The position numbers and the translations under genes are program-made. A model generated the notes under the pieces. That model was not told the DNA's origin, did not search any database, and worked only from the letters and a program-made list of their open reading frames with translations. DNA of 64,000 bases from Melieria omissa (taxonomy: Eukaryota; Arthropoda; Insecta; Diptera; Ulidiidae): contig OZ020267.1 of NCBI GenBank assembly GCA_963971225.1, positions 114,028,936 to 114,092,935 of the forward strand. Direction: 5' to 3'. Of the stretch, positions 54,878 through 64,000 are shown piece after piece. Position 1 is the stretch's first letter. Every line of letters begins with the position of its first letter.

Positions 54878-56307
54878 GTCGCACGTTTACTTTCAATGGT
54901 TTTGCTTCTTACTTGCACATATTTTGTGGCCGCAACTTTGTCAACACTTTTCTGCCTACGAGCAATATTTTTGGCAAGGAATAAAATTCTTTCGGTCTGC
55001 TAATAGATTTCGTACGTCAAATTCGGTCAACAAATTTACTTCAGCACCATGTGAGTTAATTCAGCGACAGAGTTGCCAATACTATGCGTCGAAATACGAA
55101 GAATAACGAACTTAACGAAGACTTTAAATAGAAGAAAGCTAACAGAATTGACGAGAAATCAATTGCAAAGTAACTTTAAAATTAAAAACTTAATTAAATT
55201 AATTAAATTAATTAAAAATTAAAAATTTCAAAGCATTTACTTTGTCAATTGGATGAATAACTAATAAGATTAAAGCACGTTTTAAGTAAGCAAAATGGGA
55301 TATTTAGAAATGTTTAAATATGTTATATTAGATTTAGATATTTTACCTTTATATATATTATAAACTTACATACATAAAGAATATTCTTTCGCACATACGA
55401 TTAATCTTAATATATATTTTACAAGAGTTTTAAGTGTTTGGCTATTATGATTTACGCTCGCTGAATATAGAAAACCAATTTAAAAGAAAAGCTATAAATA
55501 AATATATTTTAAATGACTTACATTTAATACATACATAAAGAAACAACTAATATAAACTATCATCCTAACTTATAAAATATATACCTGTATGTTTATGTTG
55601 TATGTAAAGTAGGTCCATGATAAGTTTAACTAGTAATGTTGTTGGAATGTGTTATTTCAGTTATGACATATTTAAAAATACCCTGCAGAAAGCAGAGTTA
55701 TTATTATTTAAAAAAATATCAAAAAATATAAAAGTCGCCAGCATTTTTTTCCTATCGGGTCGTAGGTGCGTAGGTGCGGCGATTAAGAGGCAATCGAACT
55801 TACTACGTGCTACAAGTGGTTGCAAGCACTGCACTGGGAAAAAGCTCTTTCTTATAGTAAAGCATTGCAATTTTGATGATGATGTTTGTGGTTTTGAAAA
55901 TATGATGTGGATCAAGTATAAAGCTGAACGTCTGATTATTGAAAGTCAATTTTATTATGAAATTGCCTCAAGATTATACATACATATATATGTACGTTTT
56001 TGCTTGCTCTCTCAACTGATCATTGTTTCTAATGTGCTCAAAGTCATCATTTCCATCCACAAATCAGGCAAGTAATTTTTAACCGTAATATTTTTTTGGG
56101 TGTGCTTATATGGGCTTTGTAGATGAGCGCAGGACTACAAGCAACTTTAATTTTTTAACCAAATTAACAGACCCCATTTACATATACATTCTCCCGAATC
56201 TGTGCATATGTATTTGTTGTATGTCCGCTTTTTCGAATGCCTTTCTTCCCCTAGAATGTTTGAGTTGGGACGTACTGGCCAACTTCTTGTGCTAATTTGA
56301 AATTCGC
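54878..56307. other. Intergenic DNA
   Basis: AT-rich. It should include the helicase promoter near 54880-55100. A 152-codon open frame (55617-56075 +) shows no family resemblance and was not accepted. Confidence 0.5.
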
Positions 56308-56840
56308 ATGAACGTATCCAAAAGACCGCTCACACAGTCGCCTCCAGCTGCCAAGAAAACTGCCGCCGTCAGTTCAAGTGGCCTGTTTAACGAAATCAAC
56401 AGTCAGTTAACAGAGAGCCGCAGTGGTAAGTGGACGCACTGTTTCACCGGAAAGTTTCACCGCATTCTTTTCGATTGACTGCTGACAACGGCAAGCCGAA
56501 GCCAAACGTTGACTTTTCGTTTGTTTACAAATTCTTAAATTGATTAGATATAAACGTTGAAGTGCACGTTCTTCAATACAAATTGATCGGAGCGAGTTCG
56601 ACGGCGCGACGCTCTTTGCGCCTTTCGCGAACCTATGGCCATGCCTTATCTTCGCCTTATCTTGAGACACACTGGTGGGCCTCATTGATCAATGGGCTAT
56701 CTACCTTTGGCTGTTGTGACCGGCGGTTGTTTTCATTACCGCTTATTTCTCAAAATCACCCTAAAGAAATCAAAAAGACGATCGAGTTTTGCGGCTGCGA
56801 TACGCGAGCGTTGCGGATCGCGCTGACAATTTGCCGTTAA
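56308..56840 (+). CDS. First exon(s) of an unrecognised gene
   Basis: ATG at 56308 opens MNVSKRPLTQSPPAAKKTA and stays open to a strong donor (cagtg|gtaagt, exon end 56425). This looks like a real nuclear-protein N-terminus, Ser/Pro/Lys-rich. Joined to the acceptor ending at 56547 it continues in frame to a stop at 56838-56840, one base before the ATG of the methuselah-like gene, giving 136 residues. Alternatively the first exon splices past that gene to exons beyond the window, which would make the receptor gene nested in its intron, or it is a 5' exon of the receptor transcript. I cannot choose between these. Confidence 0.4.
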
Positions 56841-59800
56841 ATGTATTTTTCGGTGTTCTTGTTGTGGGTAGTAAGCACGCGACCAATAGGCTTAGTGGGT
56901 GGCATTGAGATCATCTCGACACCAGTATGCTGCCTTGACGGCTGGTCCTTGGCCAGGATCTACACGGGTCTGTTGCAACCTGATCTGTACGATTGTCTCA
57001 ATTTGAACAGCTCGCGGCCTACCGACGACAACATCGAGGTGTTCGAGAACACAGCTCCGGTGTACGGGTACCGGATCCAGAGTGCGTCTAGTACTAGCAA
57101 CGACAGCAGCAGTGTACCGCGTTGCAGTCGACAAGTGCTCGTGTTCGTGTCCGTCGAGGAGGAAGTGGCATTGCCGCCGCGGAGCTGCTTGGCCAGCGTA
57201 GACAAGCGCATGGTGGCGATCTCGTGTCCGCCACAGGGTGACGAGACGCTGCAGCCACTGCGCGTGGTGCGGAAATGTTGCCCCCGGACGCACCAGTACG
57301 ACGCCGTTCAGCGAAAATGCGCCAAACGCCCGAACTCGATGCTGCGAAACTACGATCAACTTTTTCGGCACCCAGTCATCTTTGTCGATCAGCCAGTCGA
57401 CTGTCCAAAAGATAGAGCGTTGGTGGAGTACCGCTTGCGCGCGGAGCAGTTTCGATTCGAGGACGGACAATTGGAACTGAGTGGAGTTAGTGGCGCTGGT
57501 GCGCGGCAGAAATTCAAATTGAACGATTACTGTATCGAAGCGATTGATTCGCCGATGAGCACGGGCGATGTAGAATTTCTGGTGCGCACCTGCAATACGG
57601 CGAGTGTGTGCAGCAGCCTGCCCTGCATACGCAGATGCTGCGCGGACGGAGAAATGTTCACCAAGGGCAATGCCACTTCGTACTGCAAGAAGGATTCCGC
57701 GGACTTGGCGTTTCACAGTTTCGAAAGCTTGGAAATAAGCGGAAATTTCACAAAGCCCCCAGGTAATTTCAATAACGGCATGACTGAAATGTTTGGAAAT
57801 CTGGCGGGGTTGAGCCGTGTGGTTATTAATCAGTTCAAATTAATCAATTAGAATTTATTATTTGGCTACTGATAACGGTTCGCATCGCATAATTTCCGAA
57901 ACGGACTCACCGTTTAGATTATACGTTGAAATTGTAGGTTTATATAACGGATTTGTTTTTTTAGAATTTGTATTATTAGAGGAGTGAGCCAATGAGGTAA
58001 AAATTTATATAACATGAGTTACACATTTTATTGCTAAGGCCTTCTAAAGGCTATTTCATACTTAAAAAATCATGCAAATTATATTATTTGACATTGAAGC
58101 AAAAGCTGAATTTGCTAAATTTGTTTTGATATAATAACAAAAAACATATACAAGTATATAATAAAATATGATCTATAATATATATATTAAAAAATTATAT
58201 AATAAAAAATTATCCTTTTAGCATTTATAATCCAGAGAAGCAAGGTAGGTCTCTGGTGTTAAAGGTACTTCCCTGCAATGTTGCAGAAGCAGTGAACTGT
58301 CGTGAACTGTAAAAATATATTTTTAAAAATTTGTTCTAAATATTATTCATACATATGTATTGTATAAGGTTTGACATTAAGAGCATTAACTATTAGGGAT
58401 TCGCAGCATCATTAAATCGAAAACAATTTATGGCATTTCAACTAAAACAATCACCACAACAAGACGCAGTAAAGTACTCATCATTGGTGTCCGTGTCTTC
58501 AAATGTACGTGCAAAATTCACAAATAATTCAGCAATTGGCCATTGTTGAATCGGCTATTTTATAATTACTCGCTGATTGTTTACTTAAAAAGTCTTCCAA
58601 GTATGCAACACACACATACTTAAGTAACAATTTGACGTTGCGGCATTTGAACATTTCTCACAGAAATGTGCGAAAAAAAATTTTTGTAAACAAATACGCC
58701 GCTATTGAAATGTATCAATATTGAAACACAGACCATGCTGCCTCTGCCTGTTCATTACGTAGCTCTCTAGACGTACATATGTACATTCGTACGCAAAACC
58801 TACCTACCCACCTATATACCATTCGCTTATATACATCGGAAACAATATTGTTAGGTTTGTAATTGTGGGTGTTAAAGGTCCAACTTATTCTGCTTTTGCA
58901 TTCCCCTCTTGGCGCTTAGCACTTAACCACAGATATGCACACACAGCTGCTTATGTAAAATTAAAGCAACCGTCACCAACTAGCCAGAGGAAAGTGAAAT
59001 TAAAATAATGAGCAGCGTGTGGCAGTGTCGTGAGTGTATTTTATAGTCTTACACAATTGCTAAAATGTGACTTGAGCTCAAGTGTCCTTAAATTGTCTGG
59101 AAAATACTATGTGGAAATACAAAATTTTTCATATCATTTTATGTTGACTCATTGAGGCAGTGATTAAGTGGTTTGCACATTTTTTATAATTATTTACACA
59201 TGCAAACACATACCCACGTGTTATCAAATTTTAACCGGACCTCGTTACGACTGAATGAATGTCTGCCGTTAAGGCTGGCGCCAAGCCACAAACTTTTTTT
59301 TTCATAATTCATAAGAGTTTAATACATAACATTATATAATATGATTTGAGTTTGTGTAGAACTTTTGTATTGCTTAAATAATAATTTCACACAATTAATA
59401 TAAAATGAGAATAGGAAATTGCTCGAGGCCTGCTGTACGCAATGTTTTGTTGTATTTGTAATGATGTTTAAGTGCCAATGATTAGTAATGATTTTTCTGC
59501 CAACCCTGTGAAAAGGTTAAAAATTCAATTCTTGAGCTAGTTTTTACGCGCCAGTTAAGTTATACACATTTAACGACTGTTTGTATGTACATAAGTGTAC
59601 GCAGTATTGAACGTACAAAGTAACAACAAATCTTTTTATTCACATACTAATGTGAAAAAATTATATTAAAAAAGCAATTTTCGAGATATTTTTGGGCGAA
59701 ATGCTGTAGCTACATATCTGGGCTTTGTTTTGTTTTTTGCTTTCTTGTTGGATTTGTTTACAATGTGCTTAGCATACATGTTAACCTATTAGTGATTGCT

Positions 59801-62076
59801 AATTATTTTGGAACAACTAAATGTTTGCTCCACAGTATTGTTCCCTGGATGCTTAGGGACTACAAATACTTAATCATTAGCATTGTCATTGATTGATTGA
59901 TTACTGGTGAATTTATTTCCAAATAGCATCTGATTAGGACAACTGAAGGGACTAGTAATATTTTCCGAATATTTATGTAGACTAGATTACTAAATATTAC
60001 TTAGCTTAAGTGACACAGTCATATAATTGTGATTTTACTATTATAATAATTTTAACACTGTTCAGTATTTATGGTCTGTAAAGAGGTTTTAATTTTTTGT
60101 GTCTACTATTTAAAGAAAATTCAAAAACTCGTATCAGACTTACTCGTAACATTCTGATTTGTCCGTTGCTACTGATATGATAAATTTGAAGGGAGCACTT
60201 ATTTACTTAGAGTAGAATACGTTGCCTTTTGACGATTCGCTCAAGAAGCGCAATGCGCACTTTTTTTTATTGTATTTGTTCAGAAATTCATTTATTTATT
60301 TGGCCAGGTGTGTTTATTTCAACAACTCATGGCCGAAGGAAGTTATTTTTCAAAAACGCAATTTGGACACAATGTAAAAAAGGAATTTAATATTGGCGGC
60401 GGTCATTTTAATTAATGTGAACGGCTAAATTAAATATGTATGGCGGATCCCCACAAAGGGTACACTATACTATAGATAACCATTGTGGTTGAACGCTTAA
60501 ATGTTTATGTATTTTAATAACGTCTAGCAGTTCGATATCAATGGCTGAACAGGTGCACAAGACCACGTCGAATTATGAGCACATATATACATATATACAT
60601 TTTATTCAAGGAAATTACGGAATTGGCAAAGCTCTGTACTAATTGATCTCACTCCCTGTCTCTTTCTCGTTGTAGTGTTTGGCATATTGCGAAGTTTGGA
60701 TTGCTTAAAATTTCGCTTGGATCCGGACTCGTATACGGATGAAATGCACACGATCAGCAGTCGAGACGGCTCACTCTTAGTGACGACCACAATGAAACAT
60801 TACACCAACAGTCAGTATTGTGTGGAGAAGACGCGCAACGCCACCTGGGGCGATCAGAAGGTAGTGTGTCTACAGACGAAAATCGTTTCTCTAATGTTTC
60901 ATAACCTTTTGAAATTAGTTGTACACGTTTCTTTGCTTCGATTCTAATGTTGTCGGCAATGATAGGATACGATTTAAAATGTATCCAATAGGGCTGCTGA
61001 TATCATGCTCCTTCTATGCGATGACCCTTGTGGTCTATCTGTCAATTTCAAATCTACGCAACTTGCCGGGCAGGATTTTGATCTGTCTAGTGACCAGCTT
61101 GTTTACGGCATACCTGAGCATCGCGCTGGGCCAACTGATGCCCACGCCGAACGATCATGTCTGCTTTGCGTCGGGTAAGTGGAAATTCTCAATAAAATTT
61201 GGTTATGTGGCATGTGTGCATGGAGCGCAAAGTAGGGCTTGGTTAAGGGTGGGAAGTTGATGAAATGTTTAAGAATAAAGTTAATAGTCAATGTATTTTA
61301 TCAACAGAAACACGCAGTTTTTACAACAAAAGTAACTAGTACAAGGTGCGCCACCTAAATGTGGTCGATGGAAATATTGAATAACTTGAACAATTCTCAA
61401 TCGATTTTGTAAAACTATTTATTTTTATAAAATTTGAAGCTTTACAATTTTTTCAGTTTCAAAAAACAACGTCGATCAGCTCTTTTTCTGGCATTTTCCA
61501 TGACATTTGCCAGCATCTCGGGTGATATCGCAGTGATTTCGGCTCGAATATTGTCCTTAAGCTCGTCTAAAGTCTTTGGTTTGTTGGCATACACTTTGCT
61601 TTTTAAAAATCCCCACAAAAAAAAGTCCGGTGCCGTTAAATGCAGAACGACCGCGATACTTTTGACGATACGCACGCTGTGTTGCAACAACTGAACGATT
61701 ACATTAAATGAACATTGTTACTATTTCCGCGCGTTCTTTGGGCGTGAATCGATTCATGGTTAAAATTGTAATCCAATAACCTTTCCGAAATGTGTTCGAC
61801 GACGTCAATCGGTGTAAATCTCTCAAAGTTATTTAGATTTAGATGGCGCACCTTGTAGTAAGTTTAGTTTGTCTCCATTTGTTTAAATAGTCGCAATGGA
61901 TCCAGTAATTGGTCATTATTTATATGCGCTATGACTAGTATTAGTTAAGTTACAGTTTAATACAGTTCTAATTAGCACTTCTCTTATTCTTTTACAGGCT
62001 TCTTCATTTACTTTTGTTTAATGGCCGCTTTCGCTTGGATGAACGTCATGTGCTTTGATATATGGCAGACCTTCGG
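56841..62076 (+). CDS. Methuselah-like GPCR, 5' part (runs past window)
   Basis: Secretin-like (family B) receptor of the insect Methuselah group at the plasma membrane. Exons seen: 56841-57762, 60676-60860, 60919-61174, 61998-62076, in frame; 480 codons, ending with two bases of an unfinished codon at a donor (cgg|gtatg), so the remaining helices lie downstream. An N-terminal hydrophobic signal is followed by a cysteine-rich ectodomain of about 370 residues containing CCLDGWSLARIYTG, KCCPRTHQYD and RRCCADGEMF blocks. TM1 is about 392-414 (starting MYPIGLLISC), TM2 about 420-442 and TM3 about 456-478 (FFIYFCLMAAFAWMNVMCFD), the last being very typical of the group. An upstream stop codon abuts the ATG. 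Which mthl subgroup it belongs to (mthl5-like is possible) I cannot say. Confidence 0.88.
57763..60675 (+). other. Intron 1 of the methuselah-like gene
   Basis: AT-rich and without a recognisable gene or transposon ends. A GC-richer patch near 58740-59000 contains short repeated tacc(t/c)acc-type motifs. If the donor at 57763 is not used, the frame continues to a stop at 57851 and gives a soluble 336-residue ectodomain. Confidence 0.5.
61342..61855 (-). mobile_element. Internally deleted mariner-superfamily element
   Basis: The ends caaggtgcgccacctaaat and the inverted copy (atttagatggcgcaccttg) are each flanked by TA, the Tc1/mariner target. Inside, on the - strand, are the start of a transposase (MNRFTPKERAEIV, ATG at 61757, then SVVATQRAYRQKYRGRSA after a stop) and its end (TAPDFFLWGFLKSKVY to 61442), joined where the catalytic middle has been lost. 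The 514-base element lies in intron 3 of the methuselah-like gene and cannot make an enzyme. Confidence 0.9.
61442..61757 (-). pseudogene. Transposase remnant, middle deleted
   Basis: The helix-turn-helix N-terminus and the C-terminal third of a mariner-superfamily transposase are fused in different frames, with a stop at codon 18 of the first part. The first and second catalytic Asp regions are absent; the surviving C-terminal piece starts at the FFLWG block and contains KPKTLDELKDNIRAEI. Confidence 0.85.
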
Positions 62077-63226
62077 GTATGTATTGTATTTAATTGTTGT
62101 GTTGCATTTTGCAAATAATCTTGACCCCATTAAGTCGACTAAGTTATTTAACTTCGCATAAGAACATTTTCTAAAAAAGATAATAATTACAAACATTTAG
62201 TGATTTTCGTGCTAAGCACAGAAGCAATGACTCATTGCATTCTATAATATGGTTTAAGCTCATAATTTAAAAACTTTTGGACAATTTCTGCTTGGTATCT
62301 CTTTCCTTATACATATGGACATGTATTTACTCCAACAGCAGCTGCTGACACACCGCTTGTTGCAAAATACTTTCTATGAAATGCACGTGTGGTCTTCCAA
62401 TAATAATTGGGGAACCGTATTCCGTAACAGCTGTGAGTAATATCGACATGAAATACGCACACAAATGCATAGGTATGTGTGTATTTATTTTAATTATTGC
62501 ATTGCAAATGATATTTTAATGGCGTGGCACAGTGCGCTTTATCTTCCCGTCTAATTTAATTAATTCGGTTTTTTTGCGGCAGTGAGTGAATTCCATGTGC
62601 ACGCATACGGATGGTTTTCCTTTTTTGTGTTTTATTGCGAAACAGTATTATCACCGAATTGCTATGAAAGTGTCAATTCCCAGTGCTCAAATATGGTTAT
62701 CGCGCCCTTGCTTTAGTAACGTCAACAAATTATTTTTAAATCGACTTCAAAACGAAAATGCTGACATCAGCTAAAAGCATACTTTTGGGCACTTATGCCC
62801 CGCTGTTAATTAATTGACATTGTTGGCGTTGTTTAGTGCCGAACAAGCAAATAATTGATCAAAGTGGCGGAACGTCCTGCTGCCGCTGTGCCGAGAAGCA
62901 GTGAGCTGGTATTGGTCGGGTATTGGCGCAAATACAATTACGTGAGCGCGCGTTGTGTGTGAGTAGCGCATAAATAATATTTTTACAATAGCCAATGTAG
63001 CCGGGAGTGTACATTACAATGTGAAAGTGTGAGTGCGCGGTGTACGTGGGACGTGCGTGGTCTAAATATTAGTGGCTATTTGCCGAACGCTTAGCAATTT
63101 ATTTCGTAATAACGGGCGCAATGACGTAAAATTTGTTAATGACCACAGTTTTATCATCTTCGGGGAAGAGCAGCAGAATGTTTGTTTGCTTTTGAAGCAT
63201 CACTTAGCTATGCTATGAGTAGCTAT
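62077..63226. other. Downstream intron of the methuselah-like gene
   Basis: No exon encoding TM4 could be found before the window ends, so this is taken as intron. Nothing else recognised. Confidence 0.45.
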
Positions 63227-63940
63227 GACAATATTGATGGCTTTTCTGGCATATTTATCGTCACAAATATCAACAAGAAAACAATAACATAAAATAAACT
63301 GTACATCATAATAAATTTGAGAAACGCTTCACTTAAGTACGTTCTCATAGTTTTGATTAGTTTAGTTTAGTTTTAATTTCTAAGATTTATGTATTCCGAA
63401 TTATTTTTTTTTCAACATGTTAAAGAAGTATTAACTCACTTAAATTTTTTGTCAATTGACAAAAATTGACAATATTGATGGCTTTTCTTGCATATTTAAC
63501 GTCACAAATCTGTGGTCAAAAGCAATAACCGCTTAAGTCGACTTAAGAAGAAATTGAGTTATGGATGCCACCACGTTCCCTTGACTGTGCTCTACGTTTG
63601 TGTAAAATCGGGGAGTTTGTAACTTTAAAATAAAAGAAGTTATTAATAAAAACCTATTCGCATTCCCATAACGAACACACTACGCGCTAAAACTTTAAAG
63701 CGAGATTGCTCGAAACAGTAATTTTCGACTTAGGCGGTTATTGCTTTTGACCACAGAAATATCAACAAGAAAACAATAGCAGTAAATAAACTGTACATCA
63801 TAATAAATTTGAGAAACTCTTCACTTAAGTAAGTTCTCATAGTTTTGATTAGTTTAGTTTAGTTTTAATTCCTAAGATTTATGTATTCCGAATTAATTTT
63901 TCAACATGTTAAAGAAGTATTAACTCACTTAAAATTTGTG
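63227..63940. repeat. Tandem duplication, second copy with insertion
   Basis: Unit 1 (about 63227-63447) and unit 2 (from 63468) both start gacaatattgatggcttttc and share long stretches such as gtacatcataataaatttga, gattagtttagtttag and caacatgttaaagaagtatt. Unit 2 is interrupted by a 247-base element (63510-63756). The junction holds an 18-base palindrome, ttttgtcaattgacaaaa. The copies differ by a few substitutions and small indels. Confidence 0.92.
63510..63756. mobile_element. MITE with AAAT target duplication
   Basis: The ends ctgtggtcaaaagcaataac and the inverted copy extend about 32 bases with one mismatch. The element is flanked by aaat on both sides. The undisturbed sibling repeat at 63258-63275 reads cgtcacaaatatcaac, which is the empty site, so the 4-base duplication and exact borders are shown directly. 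No coding capacity. Confidence 0.93.
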
Positions 63941-64000
63941 TTAACTTTTTTTTTTAATATTCATTCAATACATAGTACATTCGTTAAATTTTTGACTACT

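Noticed and set aside
54543..55106. 187-codon open frame on the + strand
   Set aside because: Antisense to the helicase first exon and its promoter; composition is that of a reversed coding exon.
55617..56075. 152-codon open frame on the + strand
   Set aside because: No family resemblance, no signal or domain, AT-rich codons; probably chance, though transcripts could revive it.
56892..57716. 274-codon open frame on the - strand
   Set aside because: Antisense shadow of the receptor ectodomain, which has the cysteine blocks and splice sites expected of a real gene.

Overview
This is eukaryotic nuclear DNA from a higher dipteran fly. Every recognisable protein is closest to a Drosophila gene family, but the gene order, long AT-rich gaps, abundant small DNA transposons and diverged tails are not those of Drosophila melanogaster. 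A tephritid fruit fly (Bactrocera, Ceratitis or Anastrepha type) is my inference, not something the sequence proves. All genes are split by introns; exon borders below were set by GT/GC-AG sites that keep the reading frame and the family alignment.

Layout. 1-12 kb: Pten on the + strand, with a 5' untranslated region that has its own small intron, seven short exons encoding the phosphatase and C2 regions, and two competing C-terminal ends (a read-through end at 8236 and a spliced end at 11166-11707). 12-22 kb: gene-poor DNA holding a terminal-inverted-repeat element and a decayed Tc1-like transposon with long IR/DR ends. 22.2-23.4 kb: purple (6-pyruvoyl-tetrahydropterin synthase), +. 25.1-33.2 kb: alkaline ceramidase (brainwashing, bwa), -, whose introns carry at least two non-autonomous DNA transposons. 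34.0-36.6 kb: HEATR3/Syo1-like gene, +, head-to-head with bwa and using a GC-AG intron. 37.8-41.6 kb: large disordered protein, -, with NPF and KKRRAP-type motifs. 41.6-47.7 kb: non-coding, probably including the 5' region of that gene. 47.7-49.1 kb: a catalytically dead trypsin-like protein with a signal peptide and a GPI-signal-like tail, -. 50.9-52.0 kb: unrecognised secreted protein, +, tail-to-tail with a DHX33-like RNA helicase (52.4-54.9 kb, -). 56.3 kb: short first exon of an unknown gene. 56.8 kb to beyond 62.1 kb: a methuselah-like GPCR, + and truncated by my view of the window. 63.2-64 kb: a tandem duplication, one copy of which contains a small transposon.

The genes are mostly independent housekeeping or signalling functions (phosphoinositide signalling, pterin synthesis, sphingolipid turnover, ribosome assembly, RNA remodelling, cell-surface reception) and do not form one pathway. 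The most unusual points are the alternative ends of Pten, the membrane-anchored pseudo-protease, and a transposon insertion whose empty site survives beside it in a tandem duplicate.
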